This document shows positions 8,482-17,745 of a DNA stretch of 64,000 nucleotides, in pieces. Numbering within the stretch: position 1 is the first letter of the stretch; each line of letters begins with the position of its first letter. The notes beneath the pieces are model-generated. The model worked only from the letters and a program-made list of their open reading frames with translations. It was not told the DNA's origin and made no database searches. This DNA comes from RPQJ01 sp963698735 (GTDB lineage Bacteria; Pseudomonadota; Gammaproteobacteria; Steroidobacterales; Steroidobacteraceae), in assembly GCA_963698735.1 (NCBI GenBank), contig CAVOSA010000020.1, positions 62,001 to 126,000 of the forward strand, given 5' to 3'. The translations under genes were made by a program, and so were the position numbers.

Positions 8482-10053
8482 ATGAGCTTTCGCCTCACCT
8501 ACGCCACGATGTTCGATCCTCCCGCCGAGATGCATGAACGTTTCGACGCGGCGCTCGACCGGGTGCGTTCCCGTCTTGGCGGGCGTCACGAACTGTTCCT
8601 CAACGGATCCGATGTCGCGGCCAGCCGCCATGCGCCGCGCTCCAGCCCGATCGACAGTGGCATTCACCTGGGGGAGTTCGCCATCGCGAGCCAGGAAGAC
8701 GCGGCGCAGGCGATGGAGTCGGCGCAGCAAGCGTTCCCGGCGTGGCGAGCAACGCCCGCAGCCGAGAGGACGCGGCTCATGCGTCGCGTTGCCGACGTGA
8801 TGGAAGCCCGCGTGTATGAAATCGCCGCAGCGCTCGCGCTCGAGGTCGGCAAGAACCGCATGGAGGCGCTCGGTGAAGCGCAGGAGACGGTGGATTTCTT
8901 CCGTCATTACGCCGACGACTACGAGCAGCACGGCGGCTACACGCACGAGCTGCCGAACGATCCGTTGCCGAACGTCGTCTCGCGCAACCGCAGCGTGATG
9001 CGACCGTACGGCGCCTGGGTCGTGATCGCCCCGTTCAACTTCCCGCTCGCACTCGCCGGGGGACCGGCGGCCGCTGCGCTCGTCACCGGCAACACCGTCG
9101 TCATCAAGGGCGCCACCGACACGCCGTGGGCAGGGCGACTCCTGGCCGACTGCATTCGCGACGCCGGCCTGCCACCCGGCGTATTCCACTATCTCTCCGG
9201 CTCGGGCCGCGAAGTCGGCGAAGCGCTGGCCTCGCATCCGGCGACGGCAGGGATCACGTTCACTGGCTCGGTGGCCGTCGGCACGCACCTGCTGCGTCAG
9301 ATGGCGTCCGGCCCCTGGCCCCGCCCGTGCATCGCGGAGATGGGCGGCAAGAACCCGTGCATCGTGACTGCGCACGCGAACCTCGACGATGCCGCAGCCG
9401 GCATCGCGCGCTCGGCCTATGGCATGGACGGCCAGAAGTGCTCCGCCCTCTCGCGCCTTTACGTGGACGGCAAGGTGGCGGACGAACTGATCGAGCGCCT
9501 GCGCGCGCAGATCGACGCAATCAGGATCGGCGATCCCTGCCGACGCGAGAACTGGCTGGGTCCCGTCATCAACGCCCATGCAGCGGCGAATCACGTGCGC
9601 TACGTGCGTGAACTGCAAGCCGGCGGCGCAACGCTGGTCACCGGCGGGCGTGAACTGCGCGATGGCGAACTTGCACGCGGGCACTACGTCGATCCCGCGC
9701 TGGTCGAAGCGCCGCTCGCGCATCGCCTCTGGAAGCACGAAATGTTCCTGCCGATCCTGATGCTGCACCGGGTTGCCAACCGCGACGAGGCAATGCGGCT
9801 CGCGAATGATTCGGACCTGGGGCTCACGGCCGGGTTCTATGGCGGCGTCGACGAGGTGCCCTGGTTCCACGAACAGATCGAGGCCGGCGTCACGTACGCC
9901 AACCGCAAGCAGGGCGCCACGACCGGCGCGTGGCCGGGCTACCAGCCGTTCGGCGGCTGGAAGGGCTCGGGTTCCACGGGCAAGGCGATCGCATCGTTCT
10001 ATTACCTCGCCCAGTACCAGCGCGAGCAGTCGCGCACCGTGGTGGAACCGTGA
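8482..10053 (+). CDS. Aldehyde dehydrogenase family protein (P5CDH-like)
   Basis: A 523-residue NAD(P)-dependent aldehyde dehydrogenase. The general base Glu is about residue 286 (AEMGGKN) and the catalytic Cys about residue 320 (GQKCSAL). APFNFPLALAGG, FTGSVAVGTHLL and PFGGWKGSG are further family motifs. Length and motifs are nearest to the 1-pyrroline-5-carboxylate dehydrogenase (RocA/PruA) branch, which oxidises semialdehydes of amino acids. Placed 20 bp after an aminotransferase, it probably oxidises the semialdehyde that transamination yields. Its TGA overlaps the GTG of the CoA-transferase subunit A gene (GTGA), indicating translational coupling. Confidence 0.88.
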   Translation: MSFRLTYATMFDPPAEMHERFDAALDRVRSRLGGRHELFLNGSDVAASRHAPRSSPIDSGIHLGEFAIASQEDAAQAMESAQQAFPAWRATPAAERTRLMRRVADVMEARVYEIAAALALEVGKNRMEALGEAQETVDFFRHYADDYEQHGGYTHELPNDPLPNVVSRNRSVMRPYGAWVVIAPFNFPLALAGGPAAAALVTGNTVVIKGATDTPWAGRLLADCIRDAGLPPGVFHYLSGSGREVGEALASHPATAGITFTGSVAVGTHLLRQMASGPWPRPCIAEMGGKNPCIVTAHANLDDAAAGIARSAYGMDGQKCSALSRLYVDGKVADELIERLRAQIDAIRIGDPCRRENWLGPVINAHAAANHVRYVRELQAGGATLVTGGRELRDGELARGHYVDPALVEAPLAHRLWKHEMFLPILMLHRVANRDEAMRLANDSDLGLTAGFYGGVDEVPWFHEQIEAGVTYANRKQGATTGAWPGYQPFGGWKGSGSTGKAIASFYYLAQYQREQSRTVVEP

Positions 10054-10901
10054 CGCCGAAAGTCGCCACGCTGCACGATGCGATCGCGCGGCATGTCCAT
10101 GACGGTGCCTGCGTCGCGCTCGAGGGTTTCACGCACCTGATTCCGTTCGCGGCAGGTCACGAGATCATCCGCCAGGGCCGCCGCGGCCTGCACCTCGTCC
10201 GCATGACGCCCGATCTGATCTACGACCAGATGATCGGCATGGGGTGCGCCAGCAGGCTGACGTTCTCCTGGGGAGGCAATCCCGGCGTCGGCTCGCTGCA
10301 CCGGTTGCGAGATGCCGTCGAGCAGCGCTGGCCGGCGCCGCTGGAGATCGACGAGCATACGCACGCAGGCGTCGCGGCCGCCTACTGTGCGGGCGCTGCG
10401 CGCCTGCCGTTCGCAACACTGCGCGGCTACCTCGGCACCGACCTGCCCTCCGTCAACCCACGCATCCGCAGCATCGAATGCCCGTTCACCGGCGAGCGGC
10501 TGGCCGCCGTGCCCGCCATCAACCCCGACGTCACGATCCTGCATGCCCAGCGCGCGGACCGGCAGGGGAATGTGTCGCTGCACGGCATCGTCGGCGCGCA
10601 GCGCGAAGCCGCCTTTGCGGCGCGGGCGTTGATCGTCACCGTCGAAGAAATCGTCGATGCGCTGCCGCCGGCAATGAACGGCATCGTCCTGCCGCATTGG
10701 ATCGTCAGCGCCGTCGCGCCCTGTCCTGGCGGGGCGTATCCCTCGTACGTGCAGGATCACTACGCGCGCGACAACGCCTTCTACCAGCGCTGGGATGCCA
10801 TCGCGCGCGAGCGCGAAGGTTTCCGCGCGTGGATGGACAGGCACGTGCTCGGCAATCCCGATCACGCCTCGTTCCTCGCCAGCCTGCGCGAGGCCGCATG
10901 A
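10050..10901 (+). CDS. catI: 3-oxoadipate CoA-transferase, alpha subunit (CatI-type)
   Basis: A 283-residue family I CoA-transferase alpha subunit. The N-terminus VALEGFTHLIPFAAGHEIIRQG and the FSWGGNPGVGSLHRLRDAVE block match the CatI type of 3-oxoadipate:succinyl-CoA transferase, which is related to glutaconate CoA-transferase. CPFTGE and HAQRADRQGNV follow in the expected order. It starts at GTG 10050 inside the stop of the dehydrogenase and overlaps the beta subunit by four bases. Together with the beta subunit it would activate 3-oxoadipate with succinyl-CoA to feed the thiolase. Related subunits with other dicarboxylate specificity exist, so the substrate is probable, not proven. Confidence 0.85.
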   Translation: MTPKVATLHDAIARHVHDGACVALEGFTHLIPFAAGHEIIRQGRRGLHLVRMTPDLIYDQMIGMGCASRLTFSWGGNPGVGSLHRLRDAVEQRWPAPLEIDEHTHAGVAAAYCAGAARLPFATLRGYLGTDLPSVNPRIRSIECPFTGERLAAVPAINPDVTILHAQRADRQGNVSLHGIVGAQREAAFAARALIVTVEEIVDALPPAMNGIVLPHWIVSAVAPCPGGAYPSYVQDHYARDNAFYQRWDAIAREREGFRAWMDRHVLGNPDHASFLASLREAA

Positions 10902-11683
10902 GCGACTGGACGCGCGACGAGATGATGACGGTTGCAGCCGCCCGGCTGCTGTGGGATGAGTGCGTGTGCTTCGTCGGCATCGGACTGCCCAGCGCGGCCT
11001 GCAATCTCGCGCGTCTCACGCACGCGCCGGACATCGTGCTGGTCTACGAATCCGGCACGCTCGGCACACGCCCCGCAGTGCTGCCGCTTTCAATCGGCGA
11101 CGGCGAACTGGCAGAGACCGCGGCCTGCGTCATTGCGCTGCCGGAAGTGTTCAGTTACCTGCTGCAGGCGGGCCGCGTGGACGTCGGCTTCCTTGGCGCC
11201 GCGCAGGTGGATCGCTTCGGCAACCTCAACAGCACCGTGATCGGACCTTACGACTCGCCGAAGACCCGGCTGCCGGGCGCGGGCGGGGCCACGGAGATCG
11301 CCGCACACGCGCAGAAGACGTTCGTGATGCTGAAGGCGACGCCGCGCAGCCTCGTGTCCAGACTGGACTTCCGCACCAGCGCAGGCTTCCTCGAAGGCCA
11401 CGGCGCGCGCGCAAAGACCACTATGCGCGGCACGGGACCGCAGTCGGTGATCACGGACTACGGCGTGCTCACCCCGGAGCCAGGCACCGACGAACTGCAG
11501 TTGACCGCCCTTTTCCATGGCGCCACGGTCGAAGAGGCACGCGCCGCCACGGGTTGGCCGCTGAAGGTCGCGACACACGTTGCAATGGTCGCGCCGCCGT
11601 CCTCCACCGAACTCGAAACCCTGCGCGCACTGCACGCGCGCACCCGCGAGGCGCACCAGCGCCCCGTGCGACTTCCCGCGTGA
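10898..11683 (+). CDS. catJ: 3-oxoadipate CoA-transferase, beta subunit (CatJ-type)
   Basis: A 261-residue beta subunit. CVCFVGIGLPSAACNLARLTHAPD, then the catalytic-glutamate loop VYESGTLG, PLSIGDGELAETA and VGFLGAAQVDRFGNLNST, reproduce the CatJ pattern. The ESG glutamate is the residue that forms the enzyme-CoA thioester in this family. The ATG overlaps the alpha-subunit stop (ATGA), as expected for equimolar subunits. GAGGATEIAAHA and the C-terminal ATGW motif are intact, so the enzyme should be functional. Confidence 0.87.
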   Translation: MSDWTRDEMMTVAAARLLWDECVCFVGIGLPSAACNLARLTHAPDIVLVYESGTLGTRPAVLPLSIGDGELAETAACVIALPEVFSYLLQAGRVDVGFLGAAQVDRFGNLNSTVIGPYDSPKTRLPGAGGATEIAAHAQKTFVMLKATPRSLVSRLDFRTSAGFLEGHGARAKTTMRGTGPQSVITDYGVLTPEPGTDELQLTALFHGATVEEARAATGWPLKVATHVAMVAPPSSTELETLRALHARTREAHQRPVRLPA

Positions 11684-11710
11684 CGCGGGACACTTCCCCA
11701 GGAGCCTGCC

Positions 11711-13039
11711 GTGTCGAACCCGCACCTCAAGACTGACCTTCCCGGCCCGAAGTCCAAAGCGATGCTGGCGCGCGATTTTCCCGTCGCCTCGCCTTCGTAT
11801 CCACGCGACTACCCGTTCGTGATGTCGCACGGTCGCGGCACTGAGGTCTGGGACGTCGACGGCAACCGCTTCCTCGACTTCGTCGCGGGCATCGCCGTGT
11901 GCTCCACGGGCCACTCGCACCCGCAGGTGGTCAACGCCATCAAGGCGGCCGCAGACAAGTTCCTGCACGTCTCGAGCGACTACTGGCACGAGAACATGAC
12001 CCGGCTGACCGAGCGGCTTGCCGAAGTCGCGCCGATGGGCGAGCCGGTGATGAGCTTCCTGTGCCAGTCCGGCACCGAGTCGGTCGAGGGCGCGATCAAG
12101 CTCGCGCGCTATGTCACCGGCCGGCCGCGCTTCATCGGCTTCCTGGGAGGCTTCCACGGGCGCACGATGGGTTCGCTGTCCTTCACATCCAGCAAGTACA
12201 CCCAGCAAAAGGGTTTCGCGCCGACGATGCCGGGCGTGACGCACGTGCCGTATCCGAATCCCTACCGTCCGTTGTTCGCGGGGGCGGACCAGGGCAAGGC
12301 AGTGCTCGACTACATCCGCATGCTGTTCGAGCGCAACGTGCCGGCGTCGGAAGTCGCCGCAATCCTGGTCGAGCCGCTGCAGGGCGAAGGCGGCTACCTG
12401 TGGCCGCCCGAAGGCTTTCTAACCGGGTTGCGCGCCCTCTGCGACGAGCACGGCATCCTGCTGATCTTCGACGAGGTGCAGTCTGGCGTCGGCCGCACCG
12501 GCAAGATGTTCGCCTGCGAGCACTCGGGCGTGCGGCCCGACATCCTGACGAGCGCGAAGGGCCTCGGTTCCGGCATGCCGATCGGCGCGATCGTGGCGAA
12601 GAAGCGGCTGATGGAGCAATGGAAGCGCGGCGCGCACGGCAACACGTTCGGCGGCAACCCTTTGAGCTGCGCGGCGGCGCTCGCGACGCTCGACCTCGTG
12701 CAATCCGGCTACATGGCCAACGCGGCGCGCGTGGGCGAACACTTCATGGGCCGCCTGCGCGACATGATGCGCGACTACCCCTGCATCGGCGAGGTCCGCG
12801 GCAAGGGACTCATGATCGGCATGGAACTGATCGAGAACGACGCCGAGCGGACGCCGGCCCGGGCGCTGTGCGATCGGCTCGTGACGCGCGCTTACTACAA
12901 CGGGCTGCTGCTGCTCTCCTGCGGCGTCAGCACCGTGCGCTTCATGCCGCCACTCTGCGTCACCATCGCCGAGGTCGACGAGGCCGTTGGGCTGCTGCGC
13001 AGCGCACTCGACGAAGCATTGCAGGGCAAGGCGAGCTGA
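11711..13039 (+). CDS. Class III aminotransferase, GabT-like (acetylornithine/GABA type)
   Basis: A 442-residue omega-aminotransferase of the 4-aminobutyrate type. FCQSGTESVEGAIKLAR-like cofactor region, LIFDEVQSGVGRTGKMFACEH (Asp contacts the PLP ring) and TSAKGLGSGMPIGAIV with PLP lysine about Lys283 are all present, as is the HGNTFGGNPLSCAAAL block. It starts at GTG 11711 behind AGGAG. It is the second aminotransferase of the operon, 27 bp after the CatJ-type gene, and is not closely similar to the first, implying two amino groups or two substrates. GABA, 5-aminovalerate or beta-amino acids are possible donors. Confidence 0.88.
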   Translation: MSNPHLKTDLPGPKSKAMLARDFPVASPSYPRDYPFVMSHGRGTEVWDVDGNRFLDFVAGIAVCSTGHSHPQVVNAIKAAADKFLHVSSDYWHENMTRLTERLAEVAPMGEPVMSFLCQSGTESVEGAIKLARYVTGRPRFIGFLGGFHGRTMGSLSFTSSKYTQQKGFAPTMPGVTHVPYPNPYRPLFAGADQGKAVLDYIRMLFERNVPASEVAAILVEPLQGEGGYLWPPEGFLTGLRALCDEHGILLIFDEVQSGVGRTGKMFACEHSGVRPDILTSAKGLGSGMPIGAIVAKKRLMEQWKRGAHGNTFGGNPLSCAAALATLDLVQSGYMANAARVGEHFMGRLRDMMRDYPCIGEVRGKGLMIGMELIENDAERTPARALCDRLVTRAYYNGLLLLSCGVSTVRFMPPLCVTIAEVDEAVGLLRSALDEALQGKAS

Positions 13040-13112
13040 GGTCAGTCGTGGCGCGACTTGACGGAATTCCGCGCCGCGGGCGCGCCACCGATTGACCGAC
13101 CAGCGAGGGGAC

Positions 13113-14405
13113 ATGCAGCAGGACAGGAAGGAACTCGGCTTCTGGATGTGCACGGCCCTGGTGGTCGGCAACACCATCGGCATGGGCATATTCGTGCTGC
13201 CGGCGTCGCTGGCGCCGTACGGCTTCAACGCCATGGTGGGCTGGGGCATCACGGTGCTCGGCATGACCGTGCTCGCGCGCGTGTTTGCGCAACTCGCACG
13301 CGAGTTTCCGACCGCCGACGGTCCCTACACCTACATCGAGCGGACCACGGGCCCGCTGCCCGCCTACGTGGCAATCTGGTGCTACTGGGTTTCCTGCTGG
13401 ATCACCAACGCCGCGCTCGCGATAGGCCTCGTCGGCTACCTGGGCAAGGTGCTGCCGGGACTCGAAGCGCTGTCGCCCGTCGTGCTCGCCATCGCGCTGA
13501 TCTGGTTGTTCGTCGGCGTCAACCTGCTGGGCGTGCGCACCGGCGGCAGCGTGCAGATCGTGACGACCCTGCTCAAGCTGCTGCCGATGCTGTTCATCCT
13601 CGGCCTCGGCGCGTGGTTGCTGCTCACTGAGCCGTCAGTCTTCACGCGACATCCACCCACGACTCCGCTCACGCTGGAGGCCATGATGGCGGCCTCCACA
13701 ATCGCGCTGTTTGCCATGCTCGGCATCGAATCTGCCGCAGTGCCGGCCGGCCGCGTGCGCGATCCGGAGAAGAACATTCCGCGCGCGACGCTCGTCGGCA
13801 CCTTGCTGATGGCGGTCATCTACATCGGCGTCTCGGCGATCGCGATGCTGCTGTTGCGACAGGACGAACTCGCGAACTCCTCGGCGCCGTTCGCCGACCT
13901 GCTGGACCAGTTCGTGGGCGACGGCAACGGCCGCGTGCTGTCGGTCTTCGTCGTGATCAGCGGCCTGGGCGCGCTGAACGGCTGGACACTGCTGGTGAGC
14001 GAACTCACGGCGTCGATGGGCAGGCATGGTTTCCTGCCGAAGTCCTGCGAGCGGCTCAACACCCGCGGCGCGCCGGTCGTCGCGCTGGTGATGACTGCCG
14101 TGCTCGCCACTGTGATGGTGCTGATGAATTACAGCAAGTCGATGGTGGACGGATTCACGTTCCTGTCGCAGGTGGTGACGGCCGCCAACCTGCCGCTGTA
14201 CCTTTTGTGCGCGATCGCGCTGGTCGTGCTGGCGCGGCGCGGAGAACGAAAGCTGCCGGCAAGTCTCTTCGTACTGGGCATCGTCGGAACGGCGTACGTC
14301 GTCTTTGCCTTTGTCGGGCTCGGCAGCGAACCGTTCCAGTGGTCGCTTGTGCTGGGCGCGGCCGGCCTGCCGTTGTACTGGTACATGCGCAGACGCCGCG
14401 CCTGA
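13113..14405 (+). CDS. APC-superfamily amino acid permease/antiporter
   Basis: A 430-residue membrane protein with about twelve hydrophobic helices. The TM1 motif LVVGNTIGMGIFVLPASLAP contains the G-(S/T/M)-G substrate-binding turn of the APC superfamily. The branch looks like the basic amino acid/polyamine antiporters (AdiC, CadB, YjeH), with ESAAVPAGRVRDPEKNIPRA in the TM6-7 loop. ATG 13113 behind GAGGGGAC is preferred over the upstream TTG at 13092. It closes the catabolic operon and probably imports the amino compound degraded by it. Confidence 0.85.
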   Translation: MQQDRKELGFWMCTALVVGNTIGMGIFVLPASLAPYGFNAMVGWGITVLGMTVLARVFAQLAREFPTADGPYTYIERTTGPLPAYVAIWCYWVSCWITNAALAIGLVGYLGKVLPGLEALSPVVLAIALIWLFVGVNLLGVRTGGSVQIVTTLLKLLPMLFILGLGAWLLLTEPSVFTRHPPTTPLTLEAMMAASTIALFAMLGIESAAVPAGRVRDPEKNIPRATLVGTLLMAVIYIGVSAIAMLLLRQDELANSSAPFADLLDQFVGDGNGRVLSVFVVISGLGALNGWTLLVSELTASMGRHGFLPKSCERLNTRGAPVVALVMTAVLATVMVLMNYSKSMVDGFTFLSQVVTAANLPLYLLCAIALVVLARRGERKLPASLFVLGIVGTAYVVFAFVGLGSEPFQWSLVLGAAGLPLYWYMRRRRA

Positions 14406-14441
14406 TGCGCCTTGCGACAATTCAGAGACATGGGAACCGCA

Positions 14442-15530
14442 ATGCCTGACGGGAACGGAAGAAAATCGGACAACCGGCACCGCGTACACCGCGCAGAAAT
14501 CCGGCATGGATTTGCCGCCGCCCTGGTGCTGGCGTCGGGGTTTGCCGGTCAAATGACCGCGCAGGCGGTAGCTGCGAATGAACCGAAGGCTGCTCCGGCG
14601 CCGGTCGCAGCCGACTACATCGCCGACGGCCGGTTGCCGCTCGCAACAATCATGGGCCGCTTTGAATCGCTGTCGTCCCGGTATGGTTGGCGGTCCGAAA
14701 CCGTCTACGCCTACCCGGACGCAAAGGACCTGGCGATCAAGGCCTGGCGCACTCCGCATCGCGGCGAGGCCTTGTGGATCCTGGCGGGCATCCATGGCGA
14801 AGAGCCGGCCGGACCCAATGCCATTGCCGGCAACGTCGCTGTCATTGCGGAGCTGGCGGCATCCGGTGTGCCGATCGTCGTGATCCCGCTCGCCAATCCG
14901 CAGGCATATCGCCACAACTGGCGCTACCCGAACACGGCCGAGCGCGATTGGAAGAAAGGCGGCTACAGCGTCGGCGACGCGGAATACCTGTTGCCGGACC
15001 TGGAGCAAGGAAGCAAGCCGCGCGCCGCCGCGGTGTCGGGCCCCGAGACGCTGGCCCTGACGCAATACGTGCTGCGCCTGGCACAACAATACCCTCCCCG
15101 CCTGGTACTGGACCTGCACGAGGACGAACTCTCTACCGACGGCGGCTACATCTACTCGCAGGGCACCCAGCCCGAGAACAACCCTGTCGGCGCCGAGATC
15201 GTCCGCTTGCTGCAGGCAACGGGCATACCGTTGCGCCAGTCCGGGAAGACCCGCTTCGGCGAGCCGGTCGTGAAGGGCGTCATCAGCCGCGATGACCAGG
15301 GCATGCCGATTCGCGACGGTTCGATCGACGAGTTGCTGGCCGCGACCACGGTCTTCGTCGATGACAGGAAAGTGCCGGGACCCGCGGCGCGGACCGTGAT
15401 CGTCGTCGAGACGCCGGCGTTCGAAGGTTCGAAGTTCGAGCTGCGCGTCGCCGCTCACGGCGCAGTCGTCGAGCGCGTGCGGGAACTGTGGACGCTCGGT
15501 TCGACCACGCCGCCCGCGCTGCCGCGTTGA
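14442..15530 (+). CDS. Secreted succinylglutamate desuccinylase/aspartoacylase-like M14 peptidase
   Basis: About 362 residues. ILAGIHGEEPAGPNA contains the His and Glu zinc ligands (HGEE) of the M14/AstE-AspA superfamily. NPQAYRHNWRYPN and VLDLHEDE provide substrate-binding and third-ligand residues. An N-terminal hydrophobic stretch after a basic region (HGFAAALVLASGFAGQMTAQAVAA) is probably a signal peptide, so the enzyme acts in the periplasm. The start may be ATG 14442 (GGGAAC upstream) or ATG 14430; the frame is open to 14412. Likely a deacylase or carboxypeptidase on amino-acid derivatives. It follows the permease by 36 bp and could belong to the same transcript. Confidence 0.75.
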   Translation: MPDGNGRKSDNRHRVHRAEIRHGFAAALVLASGFAGQMTAQAVAANEPKAAPAPVAADYIADGRLPLATIMGRFESLSSRYGWRSETVYAYPDAKDLAIKAWRTPHRGEALWILAGIHGEEPAGPNAIAGNVAVIAELAASGVPIVVIPLANPQAYRHNWRYPNTAERDWKKGGYSVGDAEYLLPDLEQGSKPRAAAVSGPETLALTQYVLRLAQQYPPRLVLDLHEDELSTDGGYIYSQGTQPENNPVGAEIVRLLQATGIPLRQSGKTRFGEPVVKGVISRDDQGMPIRDGSIDELLAATTVFVDDRKVPGPAARTVIVVETPAFEGSKFELRVAAHGAVVERVRELWTLGSTTPPALPR

Positions 15531-15625
15531 CGCGCGCCGGGCTGGCGCGTAGCGTGGACTCTCCTTACGGCGACCAGGAGCCGGCATGGCTCCGCAGCGC
15601 CTGGGACCACCAAGGGAGCAGCAGC

Positions 15626-15832
15626 ATGTCAGTCGCCAAGATCACGGAAATCACGTCGACGTCCAAGAAGAGCTTCGAGGATGCGATCGCCAACGGCCTG
15701 AAGCGGGCCAGCAAGACCATCCATGGCATCTCGGGCGCGTGGGTCGCCGACCAGGAGGTCGCCGTCTCGGGCGGCAAGGTCACCGAATACAAGATCCGCA
15801 TGAAGCTCACGTTCGTACTCGACGACAAGTGA
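15626..15832 (+). CDS. Dodecin, flavin-binding protein
   Basis: A 68-residue protein with the dodecin fold signature: KITEITSTSKKSFEDAIANGLKRASKT then ISGAWVADQEVAV and EYKIRMKLTFVLDD. Dodecins form dodecameric shells that store FMN, riboflavin or related flavins in the cytoplasm. The ATG is preceded by AAGGGAGCAGCAGC, a strong ribosome-binding site. Full length for the family; no oddities. Confidence 0.93.
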   Translation: MSVAKITEITSTSKKSFEDAIANGLKRASKTIHGISGAWVADQEVAVSGGKVTEYKIRMKLTFVLDDK

Positions 15833-15887
15833 GCCCGGCGTAGGTGACGACCGTTAGCGGCGCGAGCAGTCCCATCGGGGAGCGCTG

Positions 15888-16832
15888 GTGTCCACCAGGG
15901 CGCTGACGACCGCGCAAGTACTGGTGCTGGCGCGCTTCGGGCTGATGTTGCTCGAGATGGCGCTGGTTCGAGCGCACCTGGTCCGCGGACGGTACACGCT
16001 GCAGGACACGCTCGCGTCGATTGGAATGCGGGCAGGCAACTATGCGACCAACGTGGCGCTCGCCGGCGCCACCGTCGCTGTATTCGCCTACATCTACCAG
16101 TTCCGGTTGTTCGACATCTCGATGAGCTCGCCGTATGCGTGGGCGGCGATCGTCGTGCTCGACGACTTCGCGTACTACTGGTTCCATCGCATCAGCCACG
16201 AGTGCCGGTTCTGGTGGGCCGCCCACGTCAACCATCACTCGTCGCAGGAGTACAACCTTTCCACAGCGATCCGGCAGCCCTGGACCGGCGTGCTCGTCGG
16301 CACCTGGGCACCCTGGTTCGTGCTGCTGTTGATCGGGTTTCCGCCGGAGATGATCTTTCTGCAGAGCGGCCTCAACCTGCTCTACCAGTTCTGGATCCAC
16401 ACCGAGGCCATCCGCAGGATGCCGGCCTGGTTCGAGTACCTGTTCAACACGCCTTCGCATCACCGCGTGCACCACGCCTCGAACCCGCGGTACGTGGACC
16501 GCAACTACGCGGGAGTGTTCATGGTGTGGGACCGCATGTTCGGGACGTTTGCAGCCGAGCTGGATGCCGAGCCGCCAAAGTACGGCCTCATCACGAACAT
16601 CAACACCTACAATCCATTCCGCATTGCGTTCCACGAGTGGGCCGCGATGTTTCGCGACCTGGGGCGGGCGCGCAGCCTGCGCGAGGTGATTGGCTACGTG
16701 TTCGGCCCGCCGGGCTGGCGGCCGGATGGCACCGGGCCGACGGCGGCGAACATCCGCGCCGCGTGGCTCCGCAACACAAGAACCAAGGTTTCCGCCGGGG
16801 GCGCAGACGCCGTCAGCACAGCCGTCCGCTGA
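15888..16832 (+). CDS. Sterol desaturase/fatty acid hydroxylase family protein
   Basis: A 314-residue integral membrane di-iron enzyme. The histidine boxes are HRISHE, HVNHHSSQ and HRVHHASNP, with extra His in WIHTEAI, the pattern of the fatty acid hydroxylase superfamily (ERG3/alkylglycerol monooxygenase side). Several hydrophobic helices surround the boxes. The start is GTG 15888 with GGGGAG six bases upstream. It probably hydroxylates or desaturates a lipid tail. A second member of the family occurs at 53310 but is not a close copy. Confidence 0.88.
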   Translation: MSTRALTTAQVLVLARFGLMLLEMALVRAHLVRGRYTLQDTLASIGMRAGNYATNVALAGATVAVFAYIYQFRLFDISMSSPYAWAAIVVLDDFAYYWFHRISHECRFWWAAHVNHHSSQEYNLSTAIRQPWTGVLVGTWAPWFVLLLIGFPPEMIFLQSGLNLLYQFWIHTEAIRRMPAWFEYLFNTPSHHRVHHASNPRYVDRNYAGVFMVWDRMFGTFAAELDAEPPKYGLITNINTYNPFRIAFHEWAAMFRDLGRARSLREVIGYVFGPPGWRPDGTGPTAANIRAAWLRNTRTKVSAGGADAVSTAVR

Positions 16833-16918
16833 CTCTCTGCCAGACGGGTGCTTGCGCGGCCGCCCCGGCTTAAACTGACCGTCGCCGATTCGTCATCGCC
16901 CTTGCCGGAGAGACCTTC

Positions 16919-17674
16919 ATGCACGTCAAATCGCTCAAGGACGCAGTCAGCGCCGAGGAATGGCAACTGCGCTGCGATCTTGCCGCGTGCTACCGGCTGG
17001 TGGCCGCTTACGGCTGGACCGACCTGGTGTTCACGCACGTCAGTGCGCGCATTCCAGGACCCGAACACCACTTCCTGATCAACCCCTACGGACTGCTGTT
17101 CGAGGAGATCACGGCTTCGTCTCTCGTGAAAGTGGACCAGGACTGCAACAAGCTCAGCGACTCGCCGTTTCCGGTCAATCCGGCCGGGTTCGTCATCCAC
17201 AGCGCGATTCACCAGGTGCGCGACGACGCCGGCTGCGTGCTGCATACGCATTCGCGCGCCGGCGTGGCAGTGAGCGCGCAGAAATGCGGGGTGCTGCCCA
17301 TCAGCCAGCAGTCGACGTTCGTGCTGGGCTCGCTCGCGTATCACGACTACGAGGGGGTCGCGCTGCGGGACGACGAGAAATCACGCCTGCAGGCCGACCT
17401 GGGCGAGGCCAATTACCTGATGCTGCGCAACCACGGTTTGCTGACCGTGGGCCGCACCGTCGCCGATGCCTTCCTGTTCATGTACGTGTTCGACAGCACC
17501 TGCCGCATCCAGATCGATGCCCAGGCGGGCGGCGAACTCATCCAGGTCAATCCGGCGATCCTGCAGGGCATGGCCCACGTCATGAAGACGGCAACCTCGG
17601 GGCTCGGCGCAGGGATCGCCTGGCCGGCCTTGCTGCGCAAGCTCGACCGCATGGATCCGAGTTACAAGACCTGA
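16919..17674 (+). CDS. Class II aldolase/adducin family protein
   Basis: A 251-residue protein of the class II aldolase/adducin fold. TDLVFTHVSARIPG, VLHTHSRAGVAVSA (zinc-binding HTH) and MLRNHGLLTVGRTVADAF (third His) are the family motifs. Such proteins are zinc-dependent aldolases, epimerases or dehydratases; many proteobacterial members of this size are annotated without known substrate. A good ribosome-binding site (GGAGAG) precedes ATG 16919. It is convergent with the UbiB-type gene. A second paralogue is at 34389. Confidence 0.87.
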   Translation: MHVKSLKDAVSAEEWQLRCDLAACYRLVAAYGWTDLVFTHVSARIPGPEHHFLINPYGLLFEEITASSLVKVDQDCNKLSDSPFPVNPAGFVIHSAIHQVRDDAGCVLHTHSRAGVAVSAQKCGVLPISQQSTFVLGSLAYHDYEGVALRDDEKSRLQADLGEANYLMLRNHGLLTVGRTVADAFLFMYVFDSTCRIQIDAQAGGELIQVNPAILQGMAHVMKTATSGLGAGIAWPALLRKLDRMDPSYKT

Positions 17675-17745
17675 ATCAGGACGGCGCACAGGCACTTGGT
17701 CACGTGCCGGTCACAAGCACCACGCACGCAGGACTTGCAGGCCAC

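Noticed and set aside
13635..15587. A 650-codon open frame on the minus strand
   Set aside because: It is opposite the permease and the desuccinylase-like gene, both with clear homology; long antisense frames are expected at this GC content, and its product is low-complexity Arg/His/Gln sequence.
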